Below are positions 49,712 through 58,410 of a stretch of 64,000 nucleotides of DNA, one piece after another. The notes beneath the pieces were generated by a model. It saw only the letters and a program-made list of their open reading frames with translations, had not been told where the DNA came from and did no database searches. The translations under genes and the position numbers were made by a program. The stretch covers positions 39,705 to 103,704 of the forward strand of contig CAZLIC010000004.1 in the NCBI GenBank assembly GCA_964559535.1, read 5' to 3'. Source of the DNA: CAZLIC01 sp964559535. GTDB taxonomy: Bacteria; Pseudomonadota; Alphaproteobacteria; Rhodobacterales; Rhodobacteraceae. The stretch's first letter is position 1; the number at the start of each line of letters is the position of its first letter.

Positions 49712-51832
49712 TCAGAGCTCACGGTCGCGATCGCGATCGCGGGAGAGCTGGCGCTCCCGCTCGCGATCAGTGGACGGGCTGGGCCCGCGATCGGCATCGG
49801 CCTGACGCCCGGCCTCCATCTCCTTCACGCGCTCTTCCCAGTAGCGCATGCCCCGCTGCGCCTCAGCGAGCGAGATCCCGGCCGTCTCGTGGACCGTCGC
49901 GACCGTCATGACGGCGCGCGCGACCGCCGCACGGGCGGCGGGGTCGGGGAAGTCCCGCTTCAAGGCATCATCTTTGCCGCGGGCCAGGTCCTGCATCGCG
50001 GTCTTGCCGTAGCGCGCCGCCATATCGCCTGCGAAGGCGGCAGCTTGTGCGTCGCTCTCGAACCGCAGCTGTCCGGCATCCGACCGCACTTCGGCCATGG
50101 ACCTGAGTGCGCGCGGCAGACCAGGTGCCACCTCGGTTGCGCGGTCGAGCCCGAGCGCCTTGTCGAGGATCCGGGCGGCCTTCTCATAAAAGGCATCGAC
50201 ACGGCGCGCGGCCGTGGCTCGCCCGTCCTCGGTCGAGAGATCCAGTCTCGCGCGCTCCGCCACGTCCCGCAGGTCATCAGTCACCCGCTCTCGCTCCTGG
50301 AACGCGGTCGGAGCGGGCCGGGCGAGACGCCCCTCAACCCTTGCAGGATCGATGCCAGTTTCTACGGCGGCAGTGCGGAGCGCCGACTTCAGGTCCGCGG
50401 TCTCACCTTTGTCCATGTCGCGCTGGTCCGCGCCGATCTTCAAGGACGCGCGGCCATCCTCGCGTTCTTCCAATTGGGCGCCATGCAGCCGCGACACCGG
50501 ATCGCGGGTCATCAGTTCCGCACCCCGGTTGTCACCGAGCGTGCGCACGACGTCCGACGCGATGTCCCGAAGCTCCCGCCAGAGCGGTGCCTGTCGTTCG
50601 GGCGGCAACGCGGCGATCTTGTCCTCGGTCCGGGCGAGCCAGGCAGAGAAGTGGGTCTCAAGACCCCTTCGCGACGTCGGCAGCGTGGCATCGCTGGGCT
50701 GGCCCTGCAAACCACGGCCAGGTTCAACCTCGCCGCCCACTCCCGCTTCCCGGGCCCTTGCTGCAAGGGCCCCGGTGGGAGCCGCTAAACCGCTCCGGTC
50801 GCGATCTTCAATTTCACGTCCGTCCTTCGCTCCCGCCATGGGCGACCCTCCTTCATTCTTGTCCGGAACATCCATCAGCGGCTGGATGACACCACCGCGC
50901 GCGAGCACCGCGCTGGCCTCACGCATCCGCTCTGCGGCTTTGGCCAACCCACCAAGCTCGGCCAGCATGGCGAGATCCTTCAGCACCGCCGCGTTGGCAT
51001 GGACCTCAGCGAGCGCGGCTTCGAGAACGGCCCCGCTGTAAGGGACCTCGCGCGGCATGCGCTCTTCACGGCGCGCCCGTTCGATCTCGGCACGGCTCGC
51101 GCCATAGCTCAGGATGCCGCGATCCCGCCGGGAGGAGCAGTCGAGATAGACCCACTCCTCTTCCGCGATCCCGGCAAGCCGTTCCTTCATCATCGCGAGA
51201 TTGAACGCATGCTCCTTCGCCATGAAAAACCAGGACCCGTTCACCAGCCCGCGGTTGTTCACCACGATATGGACATGCGGGTGCGACCGGTCGGTATGCA
51301 GTGCCGCCACATAAGCCCATTCATCCTCCTGATGCGCACCCGACTGGAACATCTCTGCCGCCCAGGCCTCGGCGATGATCTGGGCCTTGGCCGGTTTCAC
51401 AAAGGACGGGAACGAGATCAGGAGATGTGTCGTATGACCGTTCTTAGGGCTCCCACGCCATCCGGCCGACCAGTCGTCTGCAATGGCGAGCCGCTCTTCG
51501 TCCGAGAGTGACCGCGCCTCCGGGTCATGACCGACCATGTTTCCGAAGAGCCCTTCGGCCTTGCCGAAGAGATAGGCCATCTGCACTTTGAGAGACTGTT
51601 CCGTGCCGGTCCCGCCCCGGGCGATCTTCTTCAGCACCACGGCATTGGACGACTGCGCGAGCTGCCACATCGTCCGCGCCTTTGGGGATGCGGAGACACC
51701 GCCATGCCCGCGACCCCAGCCTGGGCTCGAAGAGCGGACAAGCCCGCCGCCACGGGTCAGACCGATCTCGCCGATCAGAGCTTCGGCAAGTCCCGGTCGC
51801 CGGGAGGGGGCGAGACCGACCGGATCACGCAC
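49712..51832 (-). CDS. HUH-family conjugative relaxase (TraI/VirD2-like)
   Basis: A 706-residue protein that would nick oriT and pilot the strand. The metal-binding HUH triad is HTDRSHPHVHIVV (H179, H184, H186, H188 with this start); a QMAYLFGKAEG segment upstream may hold the nicking tyrosine. The C-terminal half is helical and ends in repeated Arg-Asp-Arg. The start is GTG 51832, six bases after GGAGGCGCC and overlapping the MobC stop (TAGTG); a GTG at 51865 lacks a site. Confidence 0.87.
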   Translation of the reverse strand: MRDPVGLAPSRRPGLAEALIGEIGLTRGGGLVRSSSPGWGRGHGGVSASPKARTMWQLAQSSNAVVLKKIARGGTGTEQSLKVQMAYLFGKAEGLFGNMVGHDPEARSLSDEERLAIADDWSAGWRGSPKNGHTTHLLISFPSFVKPAKAQIIAEAWAAEMFQSGAHQEDEWAYVAALHTDRSHPHVHIVVNNRGLVNGSWFFMAKEHAFNLAMMKERLAGIAEEEWVYLDCSSRRDRGILSYGASRAEIERARREERMPREVPYSGAVLEAALAEVHANAAVLKDLAMLAELGGLAKAAERMREASAVLARGGVIQPLMDVPDKNEGGSPMAGAKDGREIEDRDRSGLAAPTGALAARAREAGVGGEVEPGRGLQGQPSDATLPTSRRGLETHFSAWLARTEDKIAALPPERQAPLWRELRDIASDVVRTLGDNRGAELMTRDPVSRLHGAQLEEREDGRASLKIGADQRDMDKGETADLKSALRTAAVETGIDPARVEGRLARPAPTAFQERERVTDDLRDVAERARLDLSTEDGRATAARRVDAFYEKAARILDKALGLDRATEVAPGLPRALRSMAEVRSDAGQLRFESDAQAAAFAGDMAARYGKTAMQDLARGKDDALKRDFPDPAARAAVARAVMTVATVHETAGISLAEAQRGMRYWEERVKEMEAGRQADADRGPSPSTDRERERQLSRDRDRDREL

Positions 51833-52409
51833 TAGGCGCCTCCTTCTCCATCCCAGAATTCGCACCCGACCCTGCTGCGCCCAGAGCCGCGCGCCCCGCC
51901 TGCCGTCGCAGTCCGATCAACCGACCGATCACCAGTCGAAGTTCTGGCAGGAGTTTCCGCAATTGGCCGATCTCGTCCCATTCGGCACGCATCAGCGCGA
52001 TCTGACGACGGTTCGCGGCCAGCGCGATCTGGTTCACATTGACCCCGATCTTGTGCAACTCGCGCGCCAGCCCGGCGAGAAGCTCGACCTCCTCCGGCAG
52101 GGGTGCGACCGCCCCCCCTGCCCCGCGCACCAGCGATCGCAGCGCCTCAGACCGCGACGCAAACCCGGCAGCCTCAATCGCGGCATCGAAGGCCTGCGCC
52201 TCCTCCCGGGAAACCCGGACGCTCAAGATCCGACCGCCCGTCGTCGGGCGCGGTGGGTGTGGGATGACAGCAAGAGCATCAGTTGAGCTACCCTCGGATA
52301 CCGCCTGCACCGCCCCGCCCGCGTCACGGCCTCGAGCCTCCTCTCGACCCGGAGAAGAGCGAGGACGGGCCTCAGAAGCTACCCCTTGGTCTCTGTGATG
52401 CGACGTCAT
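51825..52409 (-). CDS. MobC-like relaxosome accessory protein
   Basis: A 194-residue protein. The core RILSVRVSREEAQAFDAAIEAAG then RSEALRSLVRG resembles a ribbon-helix-helix DNA-binding segment, and GLARELHKIGVNVNQIALAAN is the classic MobC/relaxosome motif. The N-terminal 60 residues are low-complexity. ATG 52409 follows GAGGACC; 26 upstream codons in the open frame look non-coding. It would bind oriT and help the relaxase, which it overlaps by eight bases. Confidence 0.82.
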   Translation of the reverse strand: MTSHHRDQGVASEARPRSSPGREEARGRDAGGAVQAVSEGSSTDALAVIPHPPRPTTGGRILSVRVSREEAQAFDAAIEAAGFASRSEALRSLVRGAGGAVAPLPEEVELLAGLARELHKIGVNVNQIALAANRRQIALMRAEWDEIGQLRKLLPELRLVIGRLIGLRRQAGRAALGAAGSGANSGMEKEAPSA

Positions 52410-52775
52410 CGGAGGTCCTCGCTCCCGAACGTATACATTCTGCATTTCCTGCCATTTGCTTCTTACATGACTGTTTTCATCTTTCAAGACTGTTTGCGCG
52501 CTTTGTGCGCTCGGATCGAAGAGCCCGGGAAGGGGAGAAGAGGAGAGATTCCGGGAGGGAACTCAGCCCTCATGGACTGTGGTTCCGGGCGGGGCGATCA
52601 GTTCGCCGGCTTCGGGGATTTCGGGTCGCGTCCGTTCCCCGGGTTCAGCGTCTGAACTCACTGCGACTTCGATCGAGGGCCGCCGCGCATCACCATCACA
52701 ATCCGGAATCGATGACAGTCCAACGATTCCGGATCGTCATTGGACAGGTCGGTCCCGTTGCCCGATACTGCGTGA
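52410..52775. other. Intergenic region with candidate oriT
   Basis: A 366-base gap upstream of mobC, where an origin of transfer is usual. It is less GC-rich near 52420-52510 and holds one strong inverted repeat (52701-52734, listed separately). Promoters for mobC (leftward) must also lie here. No other strong feature was seen. Confidence 0.45.
52701..52734. repeat. 11-bp perfect inverted repeat (candidate oriT dyad)
   Basis: ATCCGGAATCG (52701-52711) and CGATTCCGGAT (52724-52734) are exact inverted copies with a 12-base loop. A nested ATGAC/GTCAT pair (52712-52716, 52736-52740) and a CAGTCCAA/TTGGACAG near-pair overlap it. Such dyads next to mobC and relaxase genes commonly lie by the nick site. 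It could instead terminate or regulate the mob transcript. Confidence 0.5.
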
Positions 52776-53018
52776 ATGACCCCGAGCACAGATTTTGAAC
52801 CCTTGTCACTTACCCGGCGTGACCCTGACCTGAACATGGCGCGCTTCTACGCGATCGCCCTGCAACCGACGCTGTTCGGAGAGGTCTCGATCATCCGCAA
52901 CTGGGGGCGGATCGGGACCAAGGGTCAAATGTTGCTGGCGACGTTTCCGTCGCAGTTTGCCGCAGAACGGCAAGCCGACCTGATCGAACGACAAAAGCGG
53001 CGGCGCGGCTATGTCTGA
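52776..53018 (+). CDS. WGR-domain protein
   Basis: An 80-residue protein made of a WGR domain: the conserved IIRNWGRIGTKGQ core, NMARFYAIALQPTLFG before it and a basic end (ERQKRRRGYV). The start at 52776 keeps the LTRRDPDLNM lead-in that family members also carry; ATG 52836 is the short alternative. WGR domains bind nucleic acid and are known from PARPs and other proteins; lone WGR proteins are common on alphaproteobacterial mobile elements. Role unknown. Confidence 0.78.
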   Translation: MTPSTDFEPLSLTRRDPDLNMARFYAIALQPTLFGEVSIIRNWGRIGTKGQMLLATFPSQFAAERQADLIERQKRRRGYV

Positions 53019-53042
53019 CCGAAAGCAGGATCCGCCAAGAGC

Positions 53043-53738
53043 CTAGGGCATGACGGCGAAGACTTGCGAGCTTCCCAGGTCCTTGATCAAATCTATGGCC
53101 GATCCGTTCCAGTGATAGGTGAGATGCCGCCCTTGCACAGGTGGCGACATGACATCCGGGTAGAACGCCGCGAAACATGTCCCAGCAGGGTTCCTGACCG
53201 ACGGGTAGACAATGCCGTCAGAACCGGCGGCCTTCTCGCCCACCGCGAACGCCTGCGACGCGGCGTAGTCATCCGGATTCAGCAACTGCGGGTAGCCGTG
53301 CCGGATGTCCGTCAGCAGGGCGTCAATCCGACCGATGAGCTCGCGCTTGTCGGCGATCCAACCCGGCGTTTCGCGCGTCGCGGCGCAGAACTTCTGTGTG
53401 TGGTGGATCGTCTCGAACAGGGCGGTCTCGAAATCGTCAGCCGCGTAGAACGCGCCGAAAGTCCCATCGTGAAACCGGCCCCGATGATCCGGGCTCACAT
53501 GCGTGAACGGCGCCATGACATAGGACGATCCCGTGCCACCAACCCGCCGAGCGACAGGGACCAGATCGAGGTTTCCGACTGTCGCCGCAAGTCGCGGGTT
53601 GGTCTTGCCTTCCGCAGATGCGAGCAAGAGCCAGTCGGCCGGATCAGCGATATCCTCGAAGAGGTCGATGGGCGGGTAGGCCGAATTGATCAGGCGGTGA
53701 TAGCGGTCCCAGGTAATCCGCGTTGTCGGTGGCCTCAC
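53043..53738 (-). CDS. RES-domain toxin
   Basis: A 231-residue protein with the RES-domain pattern: arginine-rich N-terminus, FYAADDFETALFETIHH holding the conserved Glu, and GSDGIVYPSVRNPAGTCFA with the conserved Ser/Arg region. RES toxins deplete NAD or modify enzymes and pair with Xre/DUF2384 antitoxins. ATG 53738 overlaps the antitoxin stop by four bases. The order antitoxin then toxin is standard for this family (MbcTA/ParST-like). Confidence 0.85.
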   Translation of the reverse strand: MRPPTTRITWDRYHRLINSAYPPIDLFEDIADPADWLLLASAEGKTNPRLAATVGNLDLVPVARRVGGTGSSYVMAPFTHVSPDHRGRFHDGTFGAFYAADDFETALFETIHHTQKFCAATRETPGWIADKRELIGRIDALLTDIRHGYPQLLNPDDYAASQAFAVGEKAAGSDGIVYPSVRNPAGTCFAAFYPDVMSPPVQGRHLTYHWNGSAIDLIKDLGSSQVFAVMP

Positions 53739-54148
53739 CAGGGCCCCCGCATCGCGTCGAGATAGCGTCGCACCCGCATGATATCGGTGATCTGCCCGCC
53801 CAGCATGACGTCGAGCGCACTCGCACCGCTGAACACATCGTTCTGGCGCTTGATCCAGCCATAGCCCCGCGCGGGCTCCTTGAAGAGGAGCCGCAAGGCC
53901 TTGTGGATGCCCATCAGATTCGAGAGCCTGGCCGCCACGTCGATGCCTGCGCGCCCGAGGTCGCCGACCTTCCAGCGGCGCCAGGTGCGGACCGAGATGT
54001 CACCCATCAGAACCGCCGCCTGTTCATCGGTAATCTCCCAGAGCGCGGCGAGGTTCACGAAGGCGCGCTGCATCGCCTGCGTCTCGGCATCGCTGAACTG
54101 TGGCGCCGGAACGCCGTTCTGGGGATCGATGAGACGAAGTTGGGGCAT
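53735..54148 (-). CDS. Xre/MbcA/ParS-type antitoxin (DUF2384)
   Basis: A 137-residue antitoxin. The N-terminal helix-turn-helix is around ITDEQAAVLMGDISVRTWRRWK (residues about 39-60, key residues given) and the C-terminal DUF2384 part has GIHKALRLLF, a Trp-containing turn and ALDVMLGGQITDIMRVRRYL. GGAGGCCGCC lies before the start. It is encoded upstream of its RES toxin, with an inverted-repeat operator over its promoter. Confidence 0.85.
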   Translation of the reverse strand: MPQLRLIDPQNGVPAPQFSDAETQAMQRAFVNLAALWEITDEQAAVLMGDISVRTWRRWKVGDLGRAGIDVAARLSNLMGIHKALRLLFKEPARGYGWIKRQNDVFSGASALDVMLGGQITDIMRVRRYLDAMRGPW

Positions 54149-54160
54149 GGCGGCCTCCTA

Positions 54161-54203
54161 TTGACGTTTGGCACCATATTGTCCAATTACTGCCGTTTGT
54201 CAA
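54161..54203 (-). promoter_or_regulatory. Operator/promoter of the RES/Xre operon
   Basis: TTGACGTTTGGCA (54161-54173) and TGCCGTTTGTCAA (54191-54203) form an imperfect inverted repeat (TTGACnnnnGGCA). Read leftward, the second arm contains TTGACA (54203-54198) as a -35 box, with a weak -10 near AATATG 17 bases on. The repeat thus overlaps the antitoxin promoter, as expected of autoregulation. Confidence 0.6.
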
Positions 54204-54393
54204 GGTCAAGCCGGAAACCTAGGTGGCCAATCGAGCAAGCAATCCCACCAGCATACGGAAAAATCCGCCAAACCGATCGATGCTCCTTGCAAACAGTGCG
54301 CCCTGAAGAAACCCGGACGCAAGGTCGAGATGAATGCTTAACAATCAGGCTTCATCACGACGCTTGACACAAGCAGACTGCCGCTGACGAGAT

Positions 54394-56211
54394 GTGGAAC
54401 GGCAGCACCATAGGGCTTCGCAAGTGCGCAAAGGAAAATACAGGCATGAGATCGGCCGGGCGGCCGGGCACGATTTCGCTTCAATTGTTGAAGACCTGCT
54501 GGCCGCCATCTTGCCCGACATCACACAATCGAAACACCTTCTGCAACTTGATCGGGAAGGCATCGACGTCTACCAGTTTGAAAGCGAGACTTTCGAAGTC
54601 CGATTGGCAGTGCAATGCAAGGGCTTTGAACGGGAGTGGCACTCCGGTCGCTTGAAGGATGTCGACAAAGAGATCAAAAAGTTCATCAAGAAAGCCAAAC
54701 CTGTCAGCGAGTATTGGCTCGTTCTCAACCGGAGCATCCTCGACGCCGACGACCGCAAGACCATCGAGGATGCCTTGGCAACGGTGGTTGCTGCCGGAAT
54801 AGCAAAATCCACGAAGCTGCTCGACCTCGACAAGTTCATAAAGGAAATTGGCAACCTCGCCGACGAGAAGTTCGGTCGTTTGTCGACGCAATCGCGTCAA
54901 GCTCTGGCATCTGCCTACCGGGAGAGAATGGCTGCGATCGACTACCTTCCATTCGTGCCCTTCCTGGAAGAACGCGAAGCAAGAAGCGATGTGACATCAC
55001 ACATCCTTGGAACACTCGAAGCCTACGTGAAGCGTTCAGACGCTGGACATTCAGGCCGGTACCGAAAACCTCCAAGGTATTTGGTGACCGGGAGCTTTGG
55101 TTTTGGGAAAACCCTTGGACTGCACGCCCTCGGTGATCTGTGGGCGCAAAAGGACCAGGCCGTGTACTTTTTCCCGGCAGCGAACATCAGTGACCGCGCG
55201 TTTGTAAATTCTGCCGGCCTCTTGGCAGATGTCATGGCTCAGATTGTCGACGACGATCTGGCGTCGAACCAATTGGCCCTGTCGATCCTTCAGGACTCCT
55301 GCAAGCATGCCTTCAGAACGAGCTACCCGCTGCTTCTGATCGATGCGATTGACGAAAGCCGCTTTTGGCACGATCCGCAAAGACTAGCCATGCTCTGGGG
55401 ATCGATTGGGGAGCTCGGAATACCTGCCGTGGTAACCGTCCGGAACGAACTCTATGAGTCTCGTCCGCTTGAGTTCGATCCGGATGGAACGTTCTTTACG
55501 CGCTTGAGGCTGACCGACTGGGATCATCCCCTCATGACCCAGTTCCTTGACCAATTCGCGGCCGATAGGGGGGTAATCCCTCCAGAGACGTTTCGCAGGT
55601 TCCGGGATGTCGTCGCTACCGGTCAATATGAAGAGCATTATGGCGATATCCCACGCCGTCCGCTTTTCTTGGGTATGCTTGCCGAGGATGCATGGCAAGG
55701 CGAAGCGCCAGAGCGGGAGTTGCACCGCCTCTACGGGAAGTACTTCCGCGCCAAGCTCCAGCGCGACTGGACCAGTTCGACTTCGACAGGTCGCCTTGTC
55801 CGAGGAGAGGGGCTCGCCCAGAGATATGGCACAGAGGAGGCAGCCGAAGTCCTGATCCGCATGATGCAGGAACTCGCATGCAAACTGCACATTCGGTCAC
55901 TCGAGACTAAAGCGCCGGACGGGCTGACCTTTCCGGAAGAGCTCTTGAGGACGTGCGCATCTGCGGCGCTCGGAACTTCGGACAGAATTGAGGACGTGCT
56001 TCTCATATCCCTGGTGCAACCCTCCGGTCGCGATCCCGTCACGAGGCAACGCACTTATCGGTTTGCTCACAAATCGTTTTATGACTGGTTCTTGGCCCGT
56101 GCAATTGTCGCGGGCAAGTTGTCAGCCGTAAGCGATCAGCTTTCACCGACCGCTAGGACTTTCTTAGAGCAGATGGAAGCAGGCATTCAGCGTGGCGAGG
56201 GACTACCCTGA
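54394..56211 (+). CDS. Restriction-nuclease/STAND-NTPase fusion (putative defence protein)
   Basis: A 605-residue protein. Residues 15-160 resemble an Mrr-type PD-(D/E)xK nuclease: EGID (D58) and LAVQCKGF (Q74, C75, K76). Residues about 195-500 form a NACHT-like NTPase with Walker A GSFGFGKT (233-240) and Walker B LLLIDAIDES (314-323). The last 100 residues are helical. Nuclease plus STAND ATPase is the plan of Avs-like antiviral proteins, but no repeat sensor domain is evident. GTG 54394 is the frame start; GTG 54424 is possible. It is a stand-alone gene on the conjugative element beside a toxin-antitoxin pair. Confidence 0.72.
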   Translation: MERQHHRASQVRKGKYRHEIGRAAGHDFASIVEDLLAAILPDITQSKHLLQLDREGIDVYQFESETFEVRLAVQCKGFEREWHSGRLKDVDKEIKKFIKKAKPVSEYWLVLNRSILDADDRKTIEDALATVVAAGIAKSTKLLDLDKFIKEIGNLADEKFGRLSTQSRQALASAYRERMAAIDYLPFVPFLEEREARSDVTSHILGTLEAYVKRSDAGHSGRYRKPPRYLVTGSFGFGKTLGLHALGDLWAQKDQAVYFFPAANISDRAFVNSAGLLADVMAQIVDDDLASNQLALSILQDSCKHAFRTSYPLLLIDAIDESRFWHDPQRLAMLWGSIGELGIPAVVTVRNELYESRPLEFDPDGTFFTRLRLTDWDHPLMTQFLDQFAADRGVIPPETFRRFRDVVATGQYEEHYGDIPRRPLFLGMLAEDAWQGEAPERELHRLYGKYFRAKLQRDWTSSTSTGRLVRGEGLAQRYGTEEAAEVLIRMMQELACKLHIRSLETKAPDGLTFPEELLRTCASAALGTSDRIEDVLLISLVQPSGRDPVTRQRTYRFAHKSFYDWFLARAIVAGKLSAVSDQLSPTARTFLEQMEAGIQRGEGLP

Positions 56212-56318
56212 GATGGCAATGCCCCAAATCTCCAAGACGATAAACTGCATCGCACAGAACGCGAAACCCGCCTGCATCGTGTAGGAGCAGGGCTTCCCTG
56301 GTCAAATCAGGGAACCAG

Positions 56319-56954
56319 CTAGAGCTTTGGCTGATGCAGGGCACGTCGTAGGTTTGGCTTCAGGGCCCTTGCTACATCCGCTTTGACAATCGCAAGGTCG
56401 AACCAGCTCGGATCGAACTGCCCTCCGCACCAACGCTTTGTTGAGGCATGCTCTGGCGACCTCGGGTCCGCCATGATGGCCAGAAAGTCTGCGTACCCGG
56501 GCGGCCCACCGACATCTTCCGGAGGTGTCGCTCCCGCGCCGTCAATGCAATCTGCGGTCTTCAACGCCGGGTCGATGGCCAGGTACTTCTCGATCTTGAC
56601 CGTGTGTCGCCAGTCATCTCCGAAGTCGTACGCATAGATGAAACTTGCCCCACGCCCAACAAAATCCCGCAGCATGACGGCACGGTGCTCGAACACCTGC
56701 GGAGACTCGGGCGACGCATACTCTTCAAGCACCGCCTTGTCGCCGAATCTCAGCCCACCCATCTGAAACTCGTAGTTGTGACGGTTCTGCCAGTTGAAGG
56801 CTGCCTGGATGACCAGATGTAACTGTTCGAGGTTCCAGGTGATCGGAACAAGGACCCGTCGCCAGACCTTCGGCTTGACGTCGTTGAGCGAGATGTGAAG
56901 CTGGACTTCTGTTGGCAGCAAGGGGGTGTTCTCCGCCCCATCTCTGGGGATCAA
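56319..56954 (-). CDS. Plasmid pRiA4b ORF3-like protein
   Basis: A 211-residue protein of the PRiA4 ORF3 family: VWRRVLVPITWNLEQLHLVIQAAF at the N-terminus, then YEFQMGG, FIYAYDFGDDWRHTVKIE (the family hallmark) and PPEDVGGPPGY. Length matches the family. The start appears to be TTG 56954, overlapping the upstream stop as TTGA, so it depends on coupling. Function unknown; common on plasmids and near transposons. The partner gene is the EEP hydrolase. Confidence 0.8.
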   Translation of the reverse strand: MIPRDGAENTPLLPTEVQLHISLNDVKPKVWRRVLVPITWNLEQLHLVIQAAFNWQNRHNYEFQMGGLRFGDKAVLEEYASPESPQVFEHRAVMLRDFVGRGASFIYAYDFGDDWRHTVKIEKYLAIDPALKTADCIDGAGATPPEDVGGPPGYADFLAIMADPRSPEHASTKRWCGGQFDPSWFDLAIVKADVARALKPNLRRALHQPKL

Positions 56955-58144
56955 GGAGTTGGAAAGAGTTCGACGTCGGCGAAGGGGAAACCGTGGTCGA
57001 AGCCGAGTTCGGGCTTGTCAGTTCGGGCGTCGCGAGGATTCTCCGTCAAAGGGTCCCGTGGTGGCCGCTCCGCTTCCTCGCGAAGCTTTGCCTGGATGGC
57101 CGCCGGGTCGAAAGGCTCCACCGGTGGAAGTCCGGCCCCTACAACAATGGGTGCGAGGTGCGCGTTGCGCGTGCCCGAGGCCACTACGCGAGCCCGTTGC
57201 CGACCTTCGACAGGCGCAAAGTCTGCTGACATGAGGATATGGTCAATCACCGATGCCTTCCCACCAAAAACATGGGTGTGTCCCTGTCCGGGCGGCGGCG
57301 GCGCAATCTCGAAGGCGGACAGCATCATGTCTCTGGTTCGGAAACGCCAAGTGGATCGGCTTACGGCCGTCTGCCCACCCGACAAGTAGGGCTTGCCGCC
57401 ACAAATCATCTGCGTCGTGACAGAGCCCAGGTCGTCATTCAGATCCCCAAGGACAACGACGGGCCGACGTTTGCCTCCCACCCAACTGTCGCGCTCCGCA
57501 ACGACTTGTGCTCTGAGCGCAGCGGCCTCACAAGCACGTACGATCAGGGACCGCATTGCCCCAAGCGCTTGAATCACAGGGTCGTCCAGATCTTCTCCCG
57601 GCAAGAACTTGGGTCGCTTGGACTTCAGATGCGCGACCAGAACGACCAGGCCCGGCAAGCCATCGACCGCAATTTCGGCACGGAGGAGTGGCCGCTCAAA
57701 TGTGGTGATACCGAGGAGGTGCAGTTCCGTCATGGCGCTGTGGCGACCAACCGGGACCACAGGCGCAGCCTCGGGCCGAAAACCTGTGATCATCGACGGC
57801 GGCCCCACCAACGGGAAACGGGATGCAATGCCGACGTGAGGCCCGTCGGAGACGAGATCACCTGCTGGGCCGAGGGGATCTGGAACCGGCTGAGCGAAGG
57901 GCGCATGGACCTCCATGTCGCCCATTTCCGGACTCCGGCCGCACGCGTCTCGAAGGGCCGCTTCAGAAAACACTTCTTGAAACCCCACGATGTCGGGAGC
58001 GAGTGCCGTGAGTTCCGTCGCAATGGCTCCAGTCTTTGCAGCGTACTCCTCGGCTGTTAGCGGCCTTGCATCGAGACGCCCGATGAAGCCGAGACCTGCA
58101 GAATTGAGGTTAAGCGCGTTGAAGGTTGCGATTCGGAAAGACAT
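56951..58144 (-). CDS. Endonuclease/exonuclease/phosphatase-family hydrolase
   Basis: A 397-residue EEP-fold enzyme. Catalytic landmarks: N9 in ATFNALNLN, E57 in VGFQEVF, DLNDD with the Asp-x-Asn pair near 250 and SVIDHILMSADF with the Asp-His pair near 325. Members cut DNA, RNA or phosphoesters; there is no signal peptide, so it is cytoplasmic. GAGGAGG gives the start at 58144, excluding a 46-codon lead-in. It overlaps the next gene by four bases. Actual substrate not visible; nuclease or phosphatase are both possible. Confidence 0.82.
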   Translation of the reverse strand: MSFRIATFNALNLNSAGLGFIGRLDARPLTAEEYAAKTGAIATELTALAPDIVGFQEVFSEAALRDACGRSPEMGDMEVHAPFAQPVPDPLGPAGDLVSDGPHVGIASRFPLVGPPSMITGFRPEAAPVVPVGRHSAMTELHLLGITTFERPLLRAEIAVDGLPGLVVLVAHLKSKRPKFLPGEDLDDPVIQALGAMRSLIVRACEAAALRAQVVAERDSWVGGKRRPVVVLGDLNDDLGSVTTQMICGGKPYLSGGQTAVSRSTWRFRTRDMMLSAFEIAPPPPGQGHTHVFGGKASVIDHILMSADFAPVEGRQRARVVASGTRNAHLAPIVVGAGLPPVEPFDPAAIQAKLREEAERPPRDPLTENPRDARTDKPELGFDHGFPFADVELFPTP

Positions 58145-58410
58145 TGCACTGGCCTCCTCTAAGACACCCCTCGAGTTTACATCGTGTGGCCGATACTTGG
58201 ATGTGAATGTTGCCGTGACCGCTGGCGATTTGGCGAAATCCGGACGACCGGTCTCCATTTCGCCGGTCTTGGGCGGAAACACACTCTCTGACTCGGCTCC
58301 GTTCCGAGCTCATTGACCTTGAAAACTCGAGAGGCCGCAACGACCGCTTGAGTGATTGACGCGCCCAAGCCATCGTCGCGCTGCATTGAAACGTCTCGAG
58401 CGGAGTCGCC

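Noticed and set aside
54364..54392. TTGACA box as promoter of the nuclease-NTPase gene
   Set aside because: The -35 match is good but the region 17 bases on (ACGAGA) is a poor -10 and would start inside or after the first codon.
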